Below, piece after piece: positions 15,802-23,856 of a stretch of 39,656 bases of DNA (its first letter is position 1; the number at the start of each line of letters is the position of its first letter). Source of the DNA: Mycolicibacterium sp. GF69 (lineage in GTDB: Bacteria > Actinomycetota > Actinomycetes > Mycobacteriales > Mycobacteriaceae); assembly GCF_003284965.1 (NCBI RefSeq), contig NZ_QMEW01000038.1, positions 1-39,656 on the forward strand, given 5' to 3'. The notes beneath the pieces were generated by a model. That model did no database searches. It saw only the letters and a program-made list of their open reading frames with translations, and was not told where the DNA came from. Made by a program: the position numbers and the translations under genes.

Positions 15802-16109
15802 GTGAGGGCTTGCGGATCCGGCTCGACCGGACGCTGTGCGACGGCTTCGGGATCTGCGCCAAGCACGCACCGGGCTACTTCTCGCTGGACGACTGGGGTT
15901 ACGCCTCGCTGATCGGCGACGGCACCGTGCCGGAGCAGGATCGCGACGCGGTGATGCGCGCGCTGTTGGACTGCCCCGTGCACGCGATCATCTACATGGG
16001 CGAGCACCGGCCCTCGGACGACACCGCGGTACACCCGGACGCACACGAGGTCCCCGAACCCGATCCCAAAACCGATGACAGCGAGGCTATTTCGGGATTC
16101 GTAAGGTGA
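15798..16109 (+). CDS. P450-type [3Fe-4S]/[4Fe-4S] ferredoxin
   Basis: Small acidic ferredoxin of 103 aa. The cluster motif is CDGFGIC followed by DCPVHAI, the Cx2-X-x2-C ... CP arrangement of actinobacterial P450 ferredoxins, with Phe at the variable central position. The C-terminal 30 residues (acidic, Pro-rich, ending SGFVR) are an extra tail compared with the usual 62-70 aa members. Its start overlaps the NuoF-like stop (ATGA) and its stop overlaps the next gene's GTG, so stoichiometric expression is likely. It should accept electrons from the NuoF-like protein and pass them to one of the P450s; partner choice is inferred. Confidence 0.9.
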   Translation: MSEGLRIRLDRTLCDGFGICAKHAPGYFSLDDWGYASLIGDGTVPEQDRDAVMRALLDCPVHAIIYMGEHRPSDDTAVHPDAHEVPEPDPKTDDSEAISGFVR

Positions 16110-17761
16110 CCAGACCCCTGCCGGAACTGACGGTACTCAACGAGTTCTTCTGGACCGCCGGCGCCGACGACGTCCTGCGCATCCAGGAGTGCCGGGACTG
16201 CACGGCGCTGATCCACCCGCCGCAGCCGGTGTGCCGATACTGCCGCGGGTGTGACATGGGCGTGCGGGAAGTCTCGGGCAAGGCCACGCTGTCGGCGTTC
16301 ACGGTCAACCACCGGTTCGGATTCCCGGACCTGCCGCCGCCCTACGTGGTGGCGCAAGTGGCGATCGTGGAGGACCCGCGAGTGCGGCTCACCACCAACA
16401 TCGTCGACTGCGACCCCGACGACCTCGAACTCGGCCAGCTGATGCAAGTCACGTTTCAGAAGCTCGCCGACGAGGCCGGAGCCGTCTGGCTGCCGCTCTT
16501 TCGGCCCAGCGCCGATGGGCCGGGCGGGCCGGTGGCCGAGGACGAGATCGCGCCGCAGGATTTCGCTCGTCACGTCAGCCCGCCGTTGACCACCCAGCGC
16601 TTCGAGGAGCGCTCGGCGATCACCGGAATCGGTGCATCGCGGCTCGGCCGCCGGTTGATGGTGCCGCCGCTGTCGCTGACGATCGAGGCGTGCGAGGCCG
16701 CCGTCGCCGACGCCGGTCTGGATTTCGACGACATCGACGGGCTTTCAACGTATCCCGGTCTGGACATCGCGGGTATGGGCGAAGGTGGCGTCGCAGCGCT
16801 CGAAGGCGCCCTGGGCCTGCGCCCGGCGTGGATCAACGGCGGCATGGACACTTTCGGCCCCGGCGGGTCGGTCATCGCCGCCATGATGGCGGTCGCTACC
16901 GGCATGGCCCGTCACGTGTTGTGCTTTCGCACCTTGTGGGAAGCCACGTTCCAGCAGCTGATGAAGGAGGGCAAGGCCTCGCCCCCCGGCGGCGCGCGCA
17001 CCGCGAGTTGGCAGATGCCGTTCGGTGCGATGTCGGCCGCGCACACGTTGGCGCTCAACGCGCAGCGTCACTTCGAGCGCTATGGCACCACGCGGGAGAC
17101 GCTCGGCTGGATCGCCTTGAACCAGAGGGCGAACGCAGCACTGAATCCCACCGCGATCTACCGCGATCCGATGACGATGGACGACTACCTCAACGCCCGG
17201 ATGATCACCACCCCGTTCGGTTTGTACGACTGCGACGTCCCGTGCGACGGCGCCGTCGCGGTCATCGTGTCCGCCGTCGAGGCGGCCAAGGACATGCCGC
17301 GCAAACCGGTGCTCTTCGAGGCCGTCGGCACCCAGATCGTCGAACGCACGGATTGGGACCAGAGCACACTGACCCATGAGCCCCAGGTCCTCGGTCAGGC
17401 CGCCCATCTGTGGACGCGGACATCGCTGCGCCCCAACGACGTCGACGTCGCCGAACTGTACGACGGCTTCTCGTTCAACTGCCTGTCGTGGCTGGAAGGA
17501 CTCGGCTTCTGCGGTATCGGCGAGGCGAAGGACTTCCTCGACGGCGGTAAGGCAATCGCCCGCGACGGGGTGATCCCGCTGAACACTCACGGCGGCCAGC
17601 TCTCACACGGCCGCACGCACGGCATGGGCCTGATCCACGAAGCCGTGAGCCAGTTGCGCGGCGACGCGGGCGAACGTCAGGTGAAAGACGCCCGCGTAGC
17701 GGTGGTCAGCAGCGGTGGCCTGACCCCGAGCGGCGCGATCCTGATGCGGACGGACGGGTGA
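16106..17761 (+). CDS. fused zinc-ribbon/OB-fold (DUF35) and thiolase-fold protein
   Basis: Protein of 551 aa joining two domains usually encoded separately. Residues 1-150 are a DUF35 zinc ribbon (Cys29, Cys32, Cys43, Cys46) plus OB fold (KATLSAFTVNHRF, VAQVAIVEDPRVRL). Residues about 168-551 are a thiolase-fold lipid-transfer-protein-like domain (ITGIGAS, AELYDGFSFNCL, NTHGGQLSHGRTHGMGLIHEAVSQLRG). The thiolase active Cys is absent. In cholesterol catabolism the ChsH2 DUF35 domain docks on Ltp2, a thiolase-fold retro-aldolase that releases propionyl-CoA; this fusion looks like a single-chain version. Retro-aldol cleavage of a beta-hydroxyacyl-CoA is therefore the leading hypothesis. An Arg replaces the aromatic residue I would expect just before the Thr-His-Gly. 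GTG 16106 overlaps the ferredoxin stop. Confidence 0.85.
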   Translation: MTRPLPELTVLNEFFWTAGADDVLRIQECRDCTALIHPPQPVCRYCRGCDMGVREVSGKATLSAFTVNHRFGFPDLPPPYVVAQVAIVEDPRVRLTTNIVDCDPDDLELGQLMQVTFQKLADEAGAVWLPLFRPSADGPGGPVAEDEIAPQDFARHVSPPLTTQRFEERSAITGIGASRLGRRLMVPPLSLTIEACEAAVADAGLDFDDIDGLSTYPGLDIAGMGEGGVAALEGALGLRPAWINGGMDTFGPGGSVIAAMMAVATGMARHVLCFRTLWEATFQQLMKEGKASPPGGARTASWQMPFGAMSAAHTLALNAQRHFERYGTTRETLGWIALNQRANAALNPTAIYRDPMTMDDYLNARMITTPFGLYDCDVPCDGAVAVIVSAVEAAKDMPRKPVLFEAVGTQIVERTDWDQSTLTHEPQVLGQAAHLWTRTSLRPNDVDVAELYDGFSFNCLSWLEGLGFCGIGEAKDFLDGGKAIARDGVIPLNTHGGQLSHGRTHGMGLIHEAVSQLRGDAGERQVKDARVAVVSSGGLTPSGAILMRTDG

Positions 17762-18672
17762 GCACCGCGGCTGCGCCGCGCCCCCGCGTGGTGCTCGTCG
17801 ACGGCGTGCCGATGTCGGGCCTCGTCGCCCAGGCCACCGACCCGACGGCCGTCGTCGTCGCCTTCCACGGGGGCGCAAGCACCGCAGCATATTTCGACTG
17901 TCCCGGCCACCCGGAGCTGTCGCTGCTGAGGACCGGACCGGCCGCGGGTTTCACCGTGGTGGCGCTGGACCGTCCCGGTTACGGAAGCTCGGCGCCGTAC
18001 CCCGACGCGATGGACCGGCCCGACCAGCGGGTGGCCCTCGCCTTCGGCGCTGTCGAGAAGGCACTGGGCCAGAATCCGCGCGGTGCGGGCTTGTTTCTGC
18101 TCGGCCACTCCGCGGGCTGCGAATTGGCGATGCGGATGGCTGCAGGCGAGGACGCCGCACGTGCGGGCGTAGTGGGGATCGGCCTGGCGGGCACCGGGTT
18201 GCGCTACACCGACGCCGCCAACGAGATGATCAAGACGGCGACCGCGACGCGACGACCGGCCGGTCTGCGCGACCTGTTGTGGCAACCCGCCGACCTGTAC
18301 CCGCCCGAGGTGCTCTCCGGCATCACGAACTCCTCGACGGGCGCGCGTTACGAGACCGAGGTGACGAGAAACTGGCCGCGACAGGACTTTGCGGCGCTGG
18401 CAGCGCAAGTCGAGGTGCCGGTGCAGTTCACCGTCGCCGAGTACGAGGGGGTGTGGCGGTCCGATCGCCAGGCGCGGGCCGATATCGCCGCGTTGTTCAC
18501 CGCCACACCGCGCTTCGTGCTCGACGAACAGCCCGGGGCCGGTCACAACCTGTCGCTCTCAGTCGTGGCGGCGAACTACCACCAGAAAATTCTGTCGTTC
18601 GCCGGAGAATGCGTGATGGCCCGAAAAGCCGGTGAGCAGAAGAACTCTGATCAGAAAGTGGAGGCGGATTGA
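17758..18672 (+). CDS. alpha/beta hydrolase
   Basis: Protein of 304 aa with a serine hydrolase fold. Visible elements are the oxyanion strand VVAFHGGAS, the strand VVALDRPGYGSS, the nucleophile elbow LLGHSAGCEL and the catalytic His in QPGAGHNLSLS. The acid is probably Glu in VAEYEGVW. It begins at GTG 17758, overlapping the upstream stop by four bases, and ends overlapping the next ATG by one base. The C-terminal 25 residues (VMARKAGEQKNSDQKVEAD) are a charged tail of unknown use. A thioesterase, esterase or C-C hydrolase step after retro-aldol or ring cleavage is suggested by the neighbours, without direct proof. Confidence 0.88.
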   Translation: MSTAAAPRPRVVLVDGVPMSGLVAQATDPTAVVVAFHGGASTAAYFDCPGHPELSLLRTGPAAGFTVVALDRPGYGSSAPYPDAMDRPDQRVALAFGAVEKALGQNPRGAGLFLLGHSAGCELAMRMAAGEDAARAGVVGIGLAGTGLRYTDAANEMIKTATATRRPAGLRDLLWQPADLYPPEVLSGITNSSTGARYETEVTRNWPRQDFAALAAQVEVPVQFTVAEYEGVWRSDRQARADIAALFTATPRFVLDEQPGAGHNLSLSVVAANYHQKILSFAGECVMARKAGEQKNSDQKVEAD

Positions 18673-19490
18673 TGCGCGTCGGATTCATCGGACTGGGCAG
18701 CCAGGGCGGACCCATGGCACGCCGAATCGTCGAGGGCGGATTCGAGACCACGCTGTGGGCCCGCCGGGCGGCCAGCCTCGAACCCTATGCCGGCACCGCG
18801 GCCAAGACCGCGGCCACACCGGCCGAGTTGGCCGCTGCGAGCGACCTGGTCTGCTTGTGCGTCGTCGGCGACGACGACGTGCGCGAGGTGCTCGGCGGTG
18901 ACGAGGGCGTACTCGCGGGTCTGGCATCCGGCGGAATCGTCGCCATCCACAGCACCGTGCATCCCGACACCTGCCGTGAGATCTCCGATACCGCTGCCGG
19001 CCGGGGGATCTCGGTGATCGACGCACCGGTCAGCGGGGGCGGACCCGCCGTGGAGGAAGGCAAGTTGCTGGTCATGGTCGGGGGCGAGGAGGACGTCGTC
19101 GAACGCTGCCGGCCGGTGTTCGACACCTACGCCGACCCGGTCGTGCACCTCGGTCCCCTCGGCAGCGGCCAGGTCACCAAAATCCTTAACAACCTGTTGT
19201 TCACCGCCAACCTCGGTGCGGCGCTGAGCACACTCGACCTCGGTGAGTCACTCGGCATTCCGCGCGTCCGTCTCGCCGAGGTGCTCAACAGCGGCTCGGC
19301 CACCAGCAAGGCGCTCGGCAGCATCGCGATGTTCGGCGGCACGGTCGAGGGCCTCGCACCGATCGCGGGTGCACTGTTGCAGAAGGACGTTCGGCACGCG
19401 GCCAGCATCGCCGCCGCCGGATCGGTAGCGGAAGGAACAGTGTTCACCGTCGCCGACACGGCGCTGGACAACATGGACCATCCGCGGTGA
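18672..19490 (+). CDS. beta-hydroxyacid dehydrogenase family (HIBADH-like) 1
   Basis: NAD(P)-dependent oxidoreductase of 272 aa related to 3-hydroxyisobutyrate dehydrogenase. It has the Rossmann loop VGFIGLGSQGGPMARR at the N-terminus, the substrate loop DAPVSGGGPAVEEGKLLVMVGG (118-138) and the catalytic Lys170 in GQVTKILNNLL. Family members oxidise beta-hydroxy acids or reduce the semialdehydes. ATG 18672 overlaps the hydrolase stop by one base (TGATG) and is preceded by GGAGG. It is followed by a second homologue with a GTGA overlap, so the two may act on successive or stereoisomeric intermediates or form a heteromer. Confidence 0.88.
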   Translation: MRVGFIGLGSQGGPMARRIVEGGFETTLWARRAASLEPYAGTAAKTAATPAELAAASDLVCLCVVGDDDVREVLGGDEGVLAGLASGGIVAIHSTVHPDTCREISDTAAGRGISVIDAPVSGGGPAVEEGKLLVMVGGEEDVVERCRPVFDTYADPVVHLGPLGSGQVTKILNNLLFTANLGAALSTLDLGESLGIPRVRLAEVLNSGSATSKALGSIAMFGGTVEGLAPIAGALLQKDVRHAASIAAAGSVAEGTVFTVADTALDNMDHPR

Positions 19491-20281
19491 CACGCGTCGG
19501 GTTCGTCGGCGCCGGACGCATGGGCGCGCCGATGGTGCGCCGCCTCGTCGAGCACGGCCATGAGGTCCGCGTGCTCGGCAGGGACGACGAACGGCGGGCC
19601 GCGATCCGTGATCTCGGCGCGCAGGACGTTTCGCGCGCGGCCGACGTCGCCGACGGCTCTGAGATCGTCATCGTCTGCGTGTTCACCGACGAACAGGTCC
19701 AGCAGGTGTGCCTGGCCGACGGCGTCGCGGCGGCCATGGGACCCGGCTCGGCACTGGTCCTGCACACCACCGGAAGCCCGGCCACGGCGCGCGACCTCGC
19801 AGCGAAGTTCCCGGACCTCGACGTCATCGACGCACCGGTCAGCGGCGGGCCCCACAACATCGCTGCGGGGGCGGTGACGTTGTTCGTCGGCGGAACCGAA
19901 TCGGCTGTCGAAAGGGTACGGCCGGTGCTCGCGAGCTACGGCGAACCGATTCTGCACGTCGGCGCCCTCGGGGCCGGGCAGGCGGTGAAGCTGGTCAACA
20001 ACAGCCTGTTCGCCGCGCAAATCGGTTTGCTGCGCGCCGCGGTCGACCTCGGCGCCCGGCTCGGTGTGGCGGAAGCCGAGCTGCTGACCTCGGTGATGCA
20101 GGGCAGCGGCGCGAGCAGAGTCGGCGAATACATCGCGGCCCGCGGATCCGTACAGAGCTTTGTCACCGATGTCGGCGAGTTCATCGGCAAGGACGTCGCG
20201 GTGGTCCGCCAGACAGCTGCCGAACTGGGTGGCGACCTCGGGCTGCTCGATGAGGTCATCGACGCCGGAATCGGGCGATGA
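19487..20281 (+). CDS. beta-hydroxyacid dehydrogenase family (HIBADH-like) 2
   Basis: Second HIBADH-like NAD(P)-dependent enzyme, 264 aa, a diverged duplicate of the preceding one. It shows VGFVGAGRMGAPMVRR, DAPVSGGPHNIAAGAVTLFVGG (115-136) and catalytic Lys168 in GQAVKLVNNSL. Both proteins are shorter at the C-terminus than the usual 290-300 residues. The start is GTG 19487. This is the last gene of the plus-strand operon beginning at 10269. A weak hairpin (GCCTT 20295-20299, AAGGC 20305-20309) follows its stop but lacks a U-tract, so some read-through into the P450 genes is possible. Confidence 0.88.
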   Translation: MTRVGFVGAGRMGAPMVRRLVEHGHEVRVLGRDDERRAAIRDLGAQDVSRAADVADGSEIVIVCVFTDEQVQQVCLADGVAAAMGPGSALVLHTTGSPATARDLAAKFPDLDVIDAPVSGGPHNIAAGAVTLFVGGTESAVERVRPVLASYGEPILHVGALGAGQAVKLVNNSLFAAQIGLLRAAVDLGARLGVAEAELLTSVMQGSGASRVGEYIAARGSVQSFVTDVGEFIGKDVAVVRQTAAELGGDLGLLDEVIDAGIGR

Positions 20282-20394
20282 GAAGCAGCGATTTGCCTTA
20301 ACAGAAGGCTTCCCGTGAGGCATACTAGAGGCGTTACACTATTGCGGCCTCGCGTAACGGAAGCGGTCGTCAGCCCGCCGCGAAAGAGGAGACC
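20282..20394. promoter_or_regulatory. intergenic promoter region of P450-ferredoxin-P450 operon
   Basis: A 113-bp gap. It holds a small hairpin (20295-20309) just after the upstream operon and an inverted repeat CGTTAC (20332-20337) / GTAACG (20354-20359) with a 16-bp spacer. TACACT at 20335-20340 could be a -10 element lying inside the left arm. A good -35 is not evident. AAGAGGAG precedes the P450 start. Confidence 0.4.
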
Positions 20395-21597
20395 ATGACC
20401 AAGCCCAAATTGGTGTTCGACCCGGTGTCGCAGGAGTACTTCGACAATCCGTACGAGATCTACCAGCGGATGCGCGACGAAGCCCCGATCTACTACGACG
20501 AGGACGAAGACTTCTGCGCGCTGACCCGGCACGCGGACGTGGCGGCGGCATTCAAGGACCACGAGTCATTCTCGTCGGCCCGCGGGTGCGATCTCGCGAT
20601 GGTGCGGTCCGGTGAGGTGCCGCAGCGGTCCATCATCTTCATGGATCCGCCGGACCACCGCCACATGCGCAGCCTGCTCAACAAGGCATTCACCCCGCGC
20701 GCGATCCAGTCCCAGCGCGAGACCGTCGAGCAACTCGTCGAGCAGTACCTGGCCAAGGCCGACCCGGACAACTTCGATGTGGTGCAGGACTTTTCGGGCC
20801 CGTTCCCCGTGGAAGTCATCACGAGAATGGCCGGGGTGCCAGAAGACTTCCGCCAGCAGGTCCGCCACTGGATCGACAAGAGCCTGCACCGCAAGCCGGG
20901 ACAGATCGATCTGGACGACGACAACATGCAAGCCAACGTCGACTCAGGCATGTATTACTACGGCCTCGTCCAGGAGCGGCGGAAGAACCCGCAGGACGAC
21001 ATGATCAGCCGGCTGATCGCCGCGGAGATCCCCGACGACGACGGCAACCTGCGCAAGCTCGACGACATCGAGATCACCGGCTTCACCACGCTTCTGGGTG
21101 GCGCGGGCGCAGAGACCGTCACCAAGCTGGTCGGCAGTGCGGTGGTGGTGTTCGCCCAGCATCCCGAGCAGTGGCAGATGCTGCTCGACGACCGCAGCCT
21201 CATCCCGGCCGCGGTCGAGGAACTGCTCCGCTACGTCGGCCCGGTGCAGTACAACGTGCGCTACAGCATCAAAGACGTGGAGGTGCCCAGCGGCACCGTC
21301 CCTGCGCACAAGCCGGTGTTCCTGATGGGGGCGGCGGCCAACCGCGACCCGCGCGCGTTCGACGATGCCGAAACCTTCGACATCACCCGTGACCGCACCC
21401 AGGCGCAGAACCTCGGCCTCGGTTACGGCATCCACAGCTGCCTCGGTGCTGCGCTTGCCCGCATGGAAAGCGCGATCGCGCTCGACCGTCTGCTCGACTT
21501 CATGCCGCGTTACGAGGTCGACTTCGACGGCCTGCAGCGCGTGACCATGCAGAACGTGGCCGGCTACCACCACGTCCCCGTGAAAGTGTTGAAGTGA
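20395..21597 (+). CDS. cytochrome P450 (first of tandem pair)
   Basis: Soluble bacterial P450 of 400 aa that hydroxylates an unknown substrate using ferredoxin-delivered electrons. The I-helix motif is LLGGAGAETVTKLV (Glu in place of the usual Asp), the K-helix is VEELLR, and the haem loop is LGLGYGIHSCLGAALAR with the thiolate at Cys349; the Phe that opens the haem motif is Leu. It is a close paralogue of the P450 at 21791, aligning without large gaps from FDPxSQEYFD to QNVAGxxHVPV. It is followed by a ferredoxin with a GTGA overlap. I do not assign a CYP family. RBS AAGAGGAG precedes ATG 20395. Confidence 0.95.
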   Translation: MTKPKLVFDPVSQEYFDNPYEIYQRMRDEAPIYYDEDEDFCALTRHADVAAAFKDHESFSSARGCDLAMVRSGEVPQRSIIFMDPPDHRHMRSLLNKAFTPRAIQSQRETVEQLVEQYLAKADPDNFDVVQDFSGPFPVEVITRMAGVPEDFRQQVRHWIDKSLHRKPGQIDLDDDNMQANVDSGMYYYGLVQERRKNPQDDMISRLIAAEIPDDDGNLRKLDDIEITGFTTLLGGAGAETVTKLVGSAVVVFAQHPEQWQMLLDDRSLIPAAVEELLRYVGPVQYNVRYSIKDVEVPSGTVPAHKPVFLMGAAANRDPRAFDDAETFDITRDRTQAQNLGLGYGIHSCLGAALARMESAIALDRLLDFMPRYEVDFDGLQRVTMQNVAGYHHVPVKVLK

Positions 21598-21794
21598 CGC
21601 AAAAGATCGTCGTCGACTTCGGGCTTTGCGAGAGCAACGGGGTATGCATGGGCATCATCCCCGAAGTGTTCGACCTAGACGACGAGGACTATCTGCACGT
21701 CCTGCAGGAAGAAGTCACGCCGGAGAACGAAGAACAGGTCAGAGAAGCCGTGCGCCAGTGCCCGCGCCAGGCGATCTCGATCGAAGACGAATGA
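21594..21794 (+). CDS. P450-type ferredoxin between two P450 genes
   Basis: Ferredoxin of 66 aa, acidic, with the motif CESNGVCMGIIPEVF and a second block QCPRQAI. The central residue of the Cx2-X-x2-C motif is Asn. These single-cluster proteins donate electrons to actinobacterial P450s. Its start overlaps the stop of the first P450 (GTGA) and its stop overlaps the ATG of the second, so it is probably the shared partner of both. No dedicated reductase follows; the NuoF-like protein at 14500 or a housekeeping ferredoxin reductase could supply electrons. Confidence 0.93.
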   Translation: MTQKIVVDFGLCESNGVCMGIIPEVFDLDDEDYLHVLQEEVTPENEEQVREAVRQCPRQAISIEDE

Positions 21795-22996
21795 CGACGT
21801 CGAAACTCGTTTTCGACCCGTTCTCCCAGGAGTACTTCGACGGGCCGTGGGAGATCTACCGGCGTCTTCGCGAGGAGGCGCCGGTTTACTACAGCGAGGA
21901 ACACGACTTCTACGCGTTGTCGCGGCATGAGGACGTGGCGGCGGCGTACAAGGACTTCGCAACCTATTCGTCGGCATACGGCCTGGACCTCGCGACGGTG
22001 CGGTCCGACGAACCGATCGTCGCGAAGATGATCATCCTGATGGATCCGCCCGAGCACCGCCATATGCGCAGCCTCGTCAACAAGGTGTTCACCCCGCGCG
22101 CGATCGAGGCGATGCGACCGATGGTGACCGAGACCATCGACCGTTACCTCGCCAAGGCCGACCCATCTCACTTCGACGTGGTCAGCGACTTCTCCGCATT
22201 CTTCCCCGTCGAGGTCATCACTCAGATGCTCGGCGTACCGGAAGAACACCGCCAACAGGTCCGCGAATGGGTGGACGCCTCGCTGCATCGTGAACCCGGC
22301 CAGATCGATATGTCCGAAGAGGGTATGCAGGCCGTCGCAGAGGCCATGGGGCTGTACTTCCAGTTGATCCAGGAGCGTCGGGCCGATCCACAAGACGACA
22401 TGTTCAGCCGTCTGGTCGCTGCCGAGATCACCCGGGAGGACGGCGAAACGGAGTCGTTGGAAGATTTCGAGATCGCTGGATTTGCAACGCTTCTCGGTGG
22501 TGCGGGCGCGGAGACCGTCACCAAGCTGGTCGGAAACGCCGCAGTCACCTTCGCGCGCCACCCCGACCAGTGGCGCAAGCTGCTCGACGACCGCAGCAAG
22601 ATCCCCGCCGCGGTGGAGGAACTGCTGCGGTTCGAACCGCCGGTGCACTACAACGTGCGGCGCTCGATGCGCGACGTCGACCTGCACGGCGTGACGATTC
22701 CCGAGGGCAAACCCGTATTCCTGCTGCAGGCTTCGGCGCACCGCGACCCCGAGGCATTCACCGATCCCGACACTTTCGACATCGACCGCGATCGAACCGA
22801 AGCGCAGAACCTCGGCTTCGGCTACGGCGTGCACAGCTGCCTCGGCGCGGCCCTGGCCCGGATGGAGACGGCTGTCGCGTTGGAACGACTCCTCGAGCTG
22901 ATACCTCGCTACGAGGTGCTGTGGGACGACTGCCGACGGGTGGCGATGCAGAACGTCGCAGGCTGGTCGCACGTTCCCGTCCGGGCGCTTAGCTGA
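21791..22996 (+). CDS. cytochrome P450 (second of tandem pair)
   Basis: P450 of 401 aa and a paralogue of the preceding P450, with more than half of positions visibly the same. The I-helix is LLGGAGAETVTKLV, the K-helix VEELLR, and the haem loop LGFGYGVHSCLGAALAR with Cys350. Differences concentrate in the B-C region (YGLDLATVRSDEPIVAK) and F-G region (HREPGQIDMSEEGMQAV), which form the substrate pocket, so the two enzymes may attack different positions or successive intermediates. ATG 21791 overlaps the ferredoxin stop by four bases; a longer N-terminus would run into the ferredoxin. The stop overlaps the hydrolase start (TGATG). Confidence 0.95.
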   Translation: MTTSKLVFDPFSQEYFDGPWEIYRRLREEAPVYYSEEHDFYALSRHEDVAAAYKDFATYSSAYGLDLATVRSDEPIVAKMIILMDPPEHRHMRSLVNKVFTPRAIEAMRPMVTETIDRYLAKADPSHFDVVSDFSAFFPVEVITQMLGVPEEHRQQVREWVDASLHREPGQIDMSEEGMQAVAEAMGLYFQLIQERRADPQDDMFSRLVAAEITREDGETESLEDFEIAGFATLLGGAGAETVTKLVGNAAVTFARHPDQWRKLLDDRSKIPAAVEELLRFEPPVHYNVRRSMRDVDLHGVTIPEGKPVFLLQASAHRDPEAFTDPDTFDIDRDRTEAQNLGFGYGVHSCLGAALARMETAVALERLLELIPRYEVLWDDCRRVAMQNVAGWSHVPVRALS

Positions 22997-23781
22997 TGCG
23001 ATTCGTCTTCGTGCACGGTGGGTTTCACGCCGCCTGGTGTTGGGAACACACGATCGATGAACTGACGGCGATGGGACATGACGCGGTCGCCGTCGACCTG
23101 CCCGGGCACGGGGTGCGTGTCGACGAGGAGTCGACGCTGGCCAACCGCTGCGAGGCGATCGTGTCGGCGGTGCGGGCCGGTGGCGAAAAGAGCGTGCTGG
23201 TCGGCCATTCCGGCGGTGGCTTCGACGCCACGCTGGCTGCCGACGCCGTCCCTGAGTCGGTCAGCCACATCACCTACCTCGCGGCGGCCCTGCCTCGTGA
23301 GGGCCGGACCTATCCCGAGGCGATGGCGATGCGCGACGACGATGGCGGCCCGGCCGAACTCGGCGAGAACTTCGACGCCGACGTCGGAGAGATGTTGGGC
23401 TACCTCAAGTTCGACGACGACGGCGCGATGTGGTTCGCCGACTTCGAGGGTGCGTGGCGGTACTTCTACCACGACTGCGACGAGCCCACCGCGCGCTGGG
23501 CGTTCGAACGCCTGGGCCCGGAGCGGTTCGGCGACACCACGGTGACACCGGTGTCGGTGCCCCGATTCTGGGCGGCGGACCTGCCCCGCAGCTTCATCCG
23601 CTGCGTGCAGGACCGGTCGATGCCGCGCTGGCTCGCCGACACGGTGACCCGCCGCCTCGGCGTCGAGCAGTTGACCATCGACACGTCGCACTCGCCGTTC
23701 CTGTCGCGGCCGCGGGAACTGGCGGAGCTGCTGGTGCACGCCACCACGACGAAGCCGACCGGCCCCCTGGTACCCGCCTGA
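22996..23781 (+). CDS. alpha/beta hydrolase (hydroxynitrile lyase/methylesterase-like subfamily)
   Basis: Small alpha/beta hydrolase of 261 aa. The N-terminus FVFVHGGFHAAWCWEHTIDEL, the elbow VLVGHSGGGFDATLAA (Ser) and the final His in IDTSHSPFLSRPRELAELL are typical of the plant methylesterase / hydroxynitrile lyase-like subfamily, also called the alpha/beta fold hydrolase 6 group. Actinobacterial members act on small esters or beta-dicarbonyls. It ends the P450-ferredoxin-P450 operon and overlaps the P450 stop by one base. It probably hydrolyses an ester or lactone produced by one of the P450s. The stop is followed within ten bases by an inverted repeat that may end transcription. Confidence 0.88.
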   Translation: MRFVFVHGGFHAAWCWEHTIDELTAMGHDAVAVDLPGHGVRVDEESTLANRCEAIVSAVRAGGEKSVLVGHSGGGFDATLAADAVPESVSHITYLAAALPREGRTYPEAMAMRDDDGGPAELGENFDADVGEMLGYLKFDDDGAMWFADFEGAWRYFYHDCDEPTARWAFERLGPERFGDTTVTPVSVPRFWAADLPRSFIRCVQDRSMPRWLADTVTRRLGVEQLTIDTSHSPFLSRPRELAELLVHATTTKPTGPLVPA

Positions 23782-23789
23782 AAGTGCGC

Positions 23790-23846
23790 CGAGACCGACG
23801 TTTTGGCGGTTTCTACCCGTTGATTTCCACCAAAGCGTCGGTTTCG
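23790..23846. terminator. bidirectional hairpin, repeat family copy 1
   Basis: Inverted repeat with 17-base arms (23790-23806 and 23830-23846; two mismatches), starting CGAGACCGACGTTTTGG. It lies between convergent genes, the hydrolase and the DUF1330 protein, and fits a bidirectional terminator without a clear U-tract. The same arm sequence recurs at 35188-35244, also between convergent genes, so it is a dispersed palindromic repeat. Confidence 0.6.
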
Positions 23847-23856
23847 ACGAAAGGTG

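Noticed and set aside
21689..22972. Minus-strand open frame opposite the second P450
   Set aside because: Antisense shadow with His/Val/Arg-rich composition; the P450 with I-helix, K-helix and haem loop is convincing.
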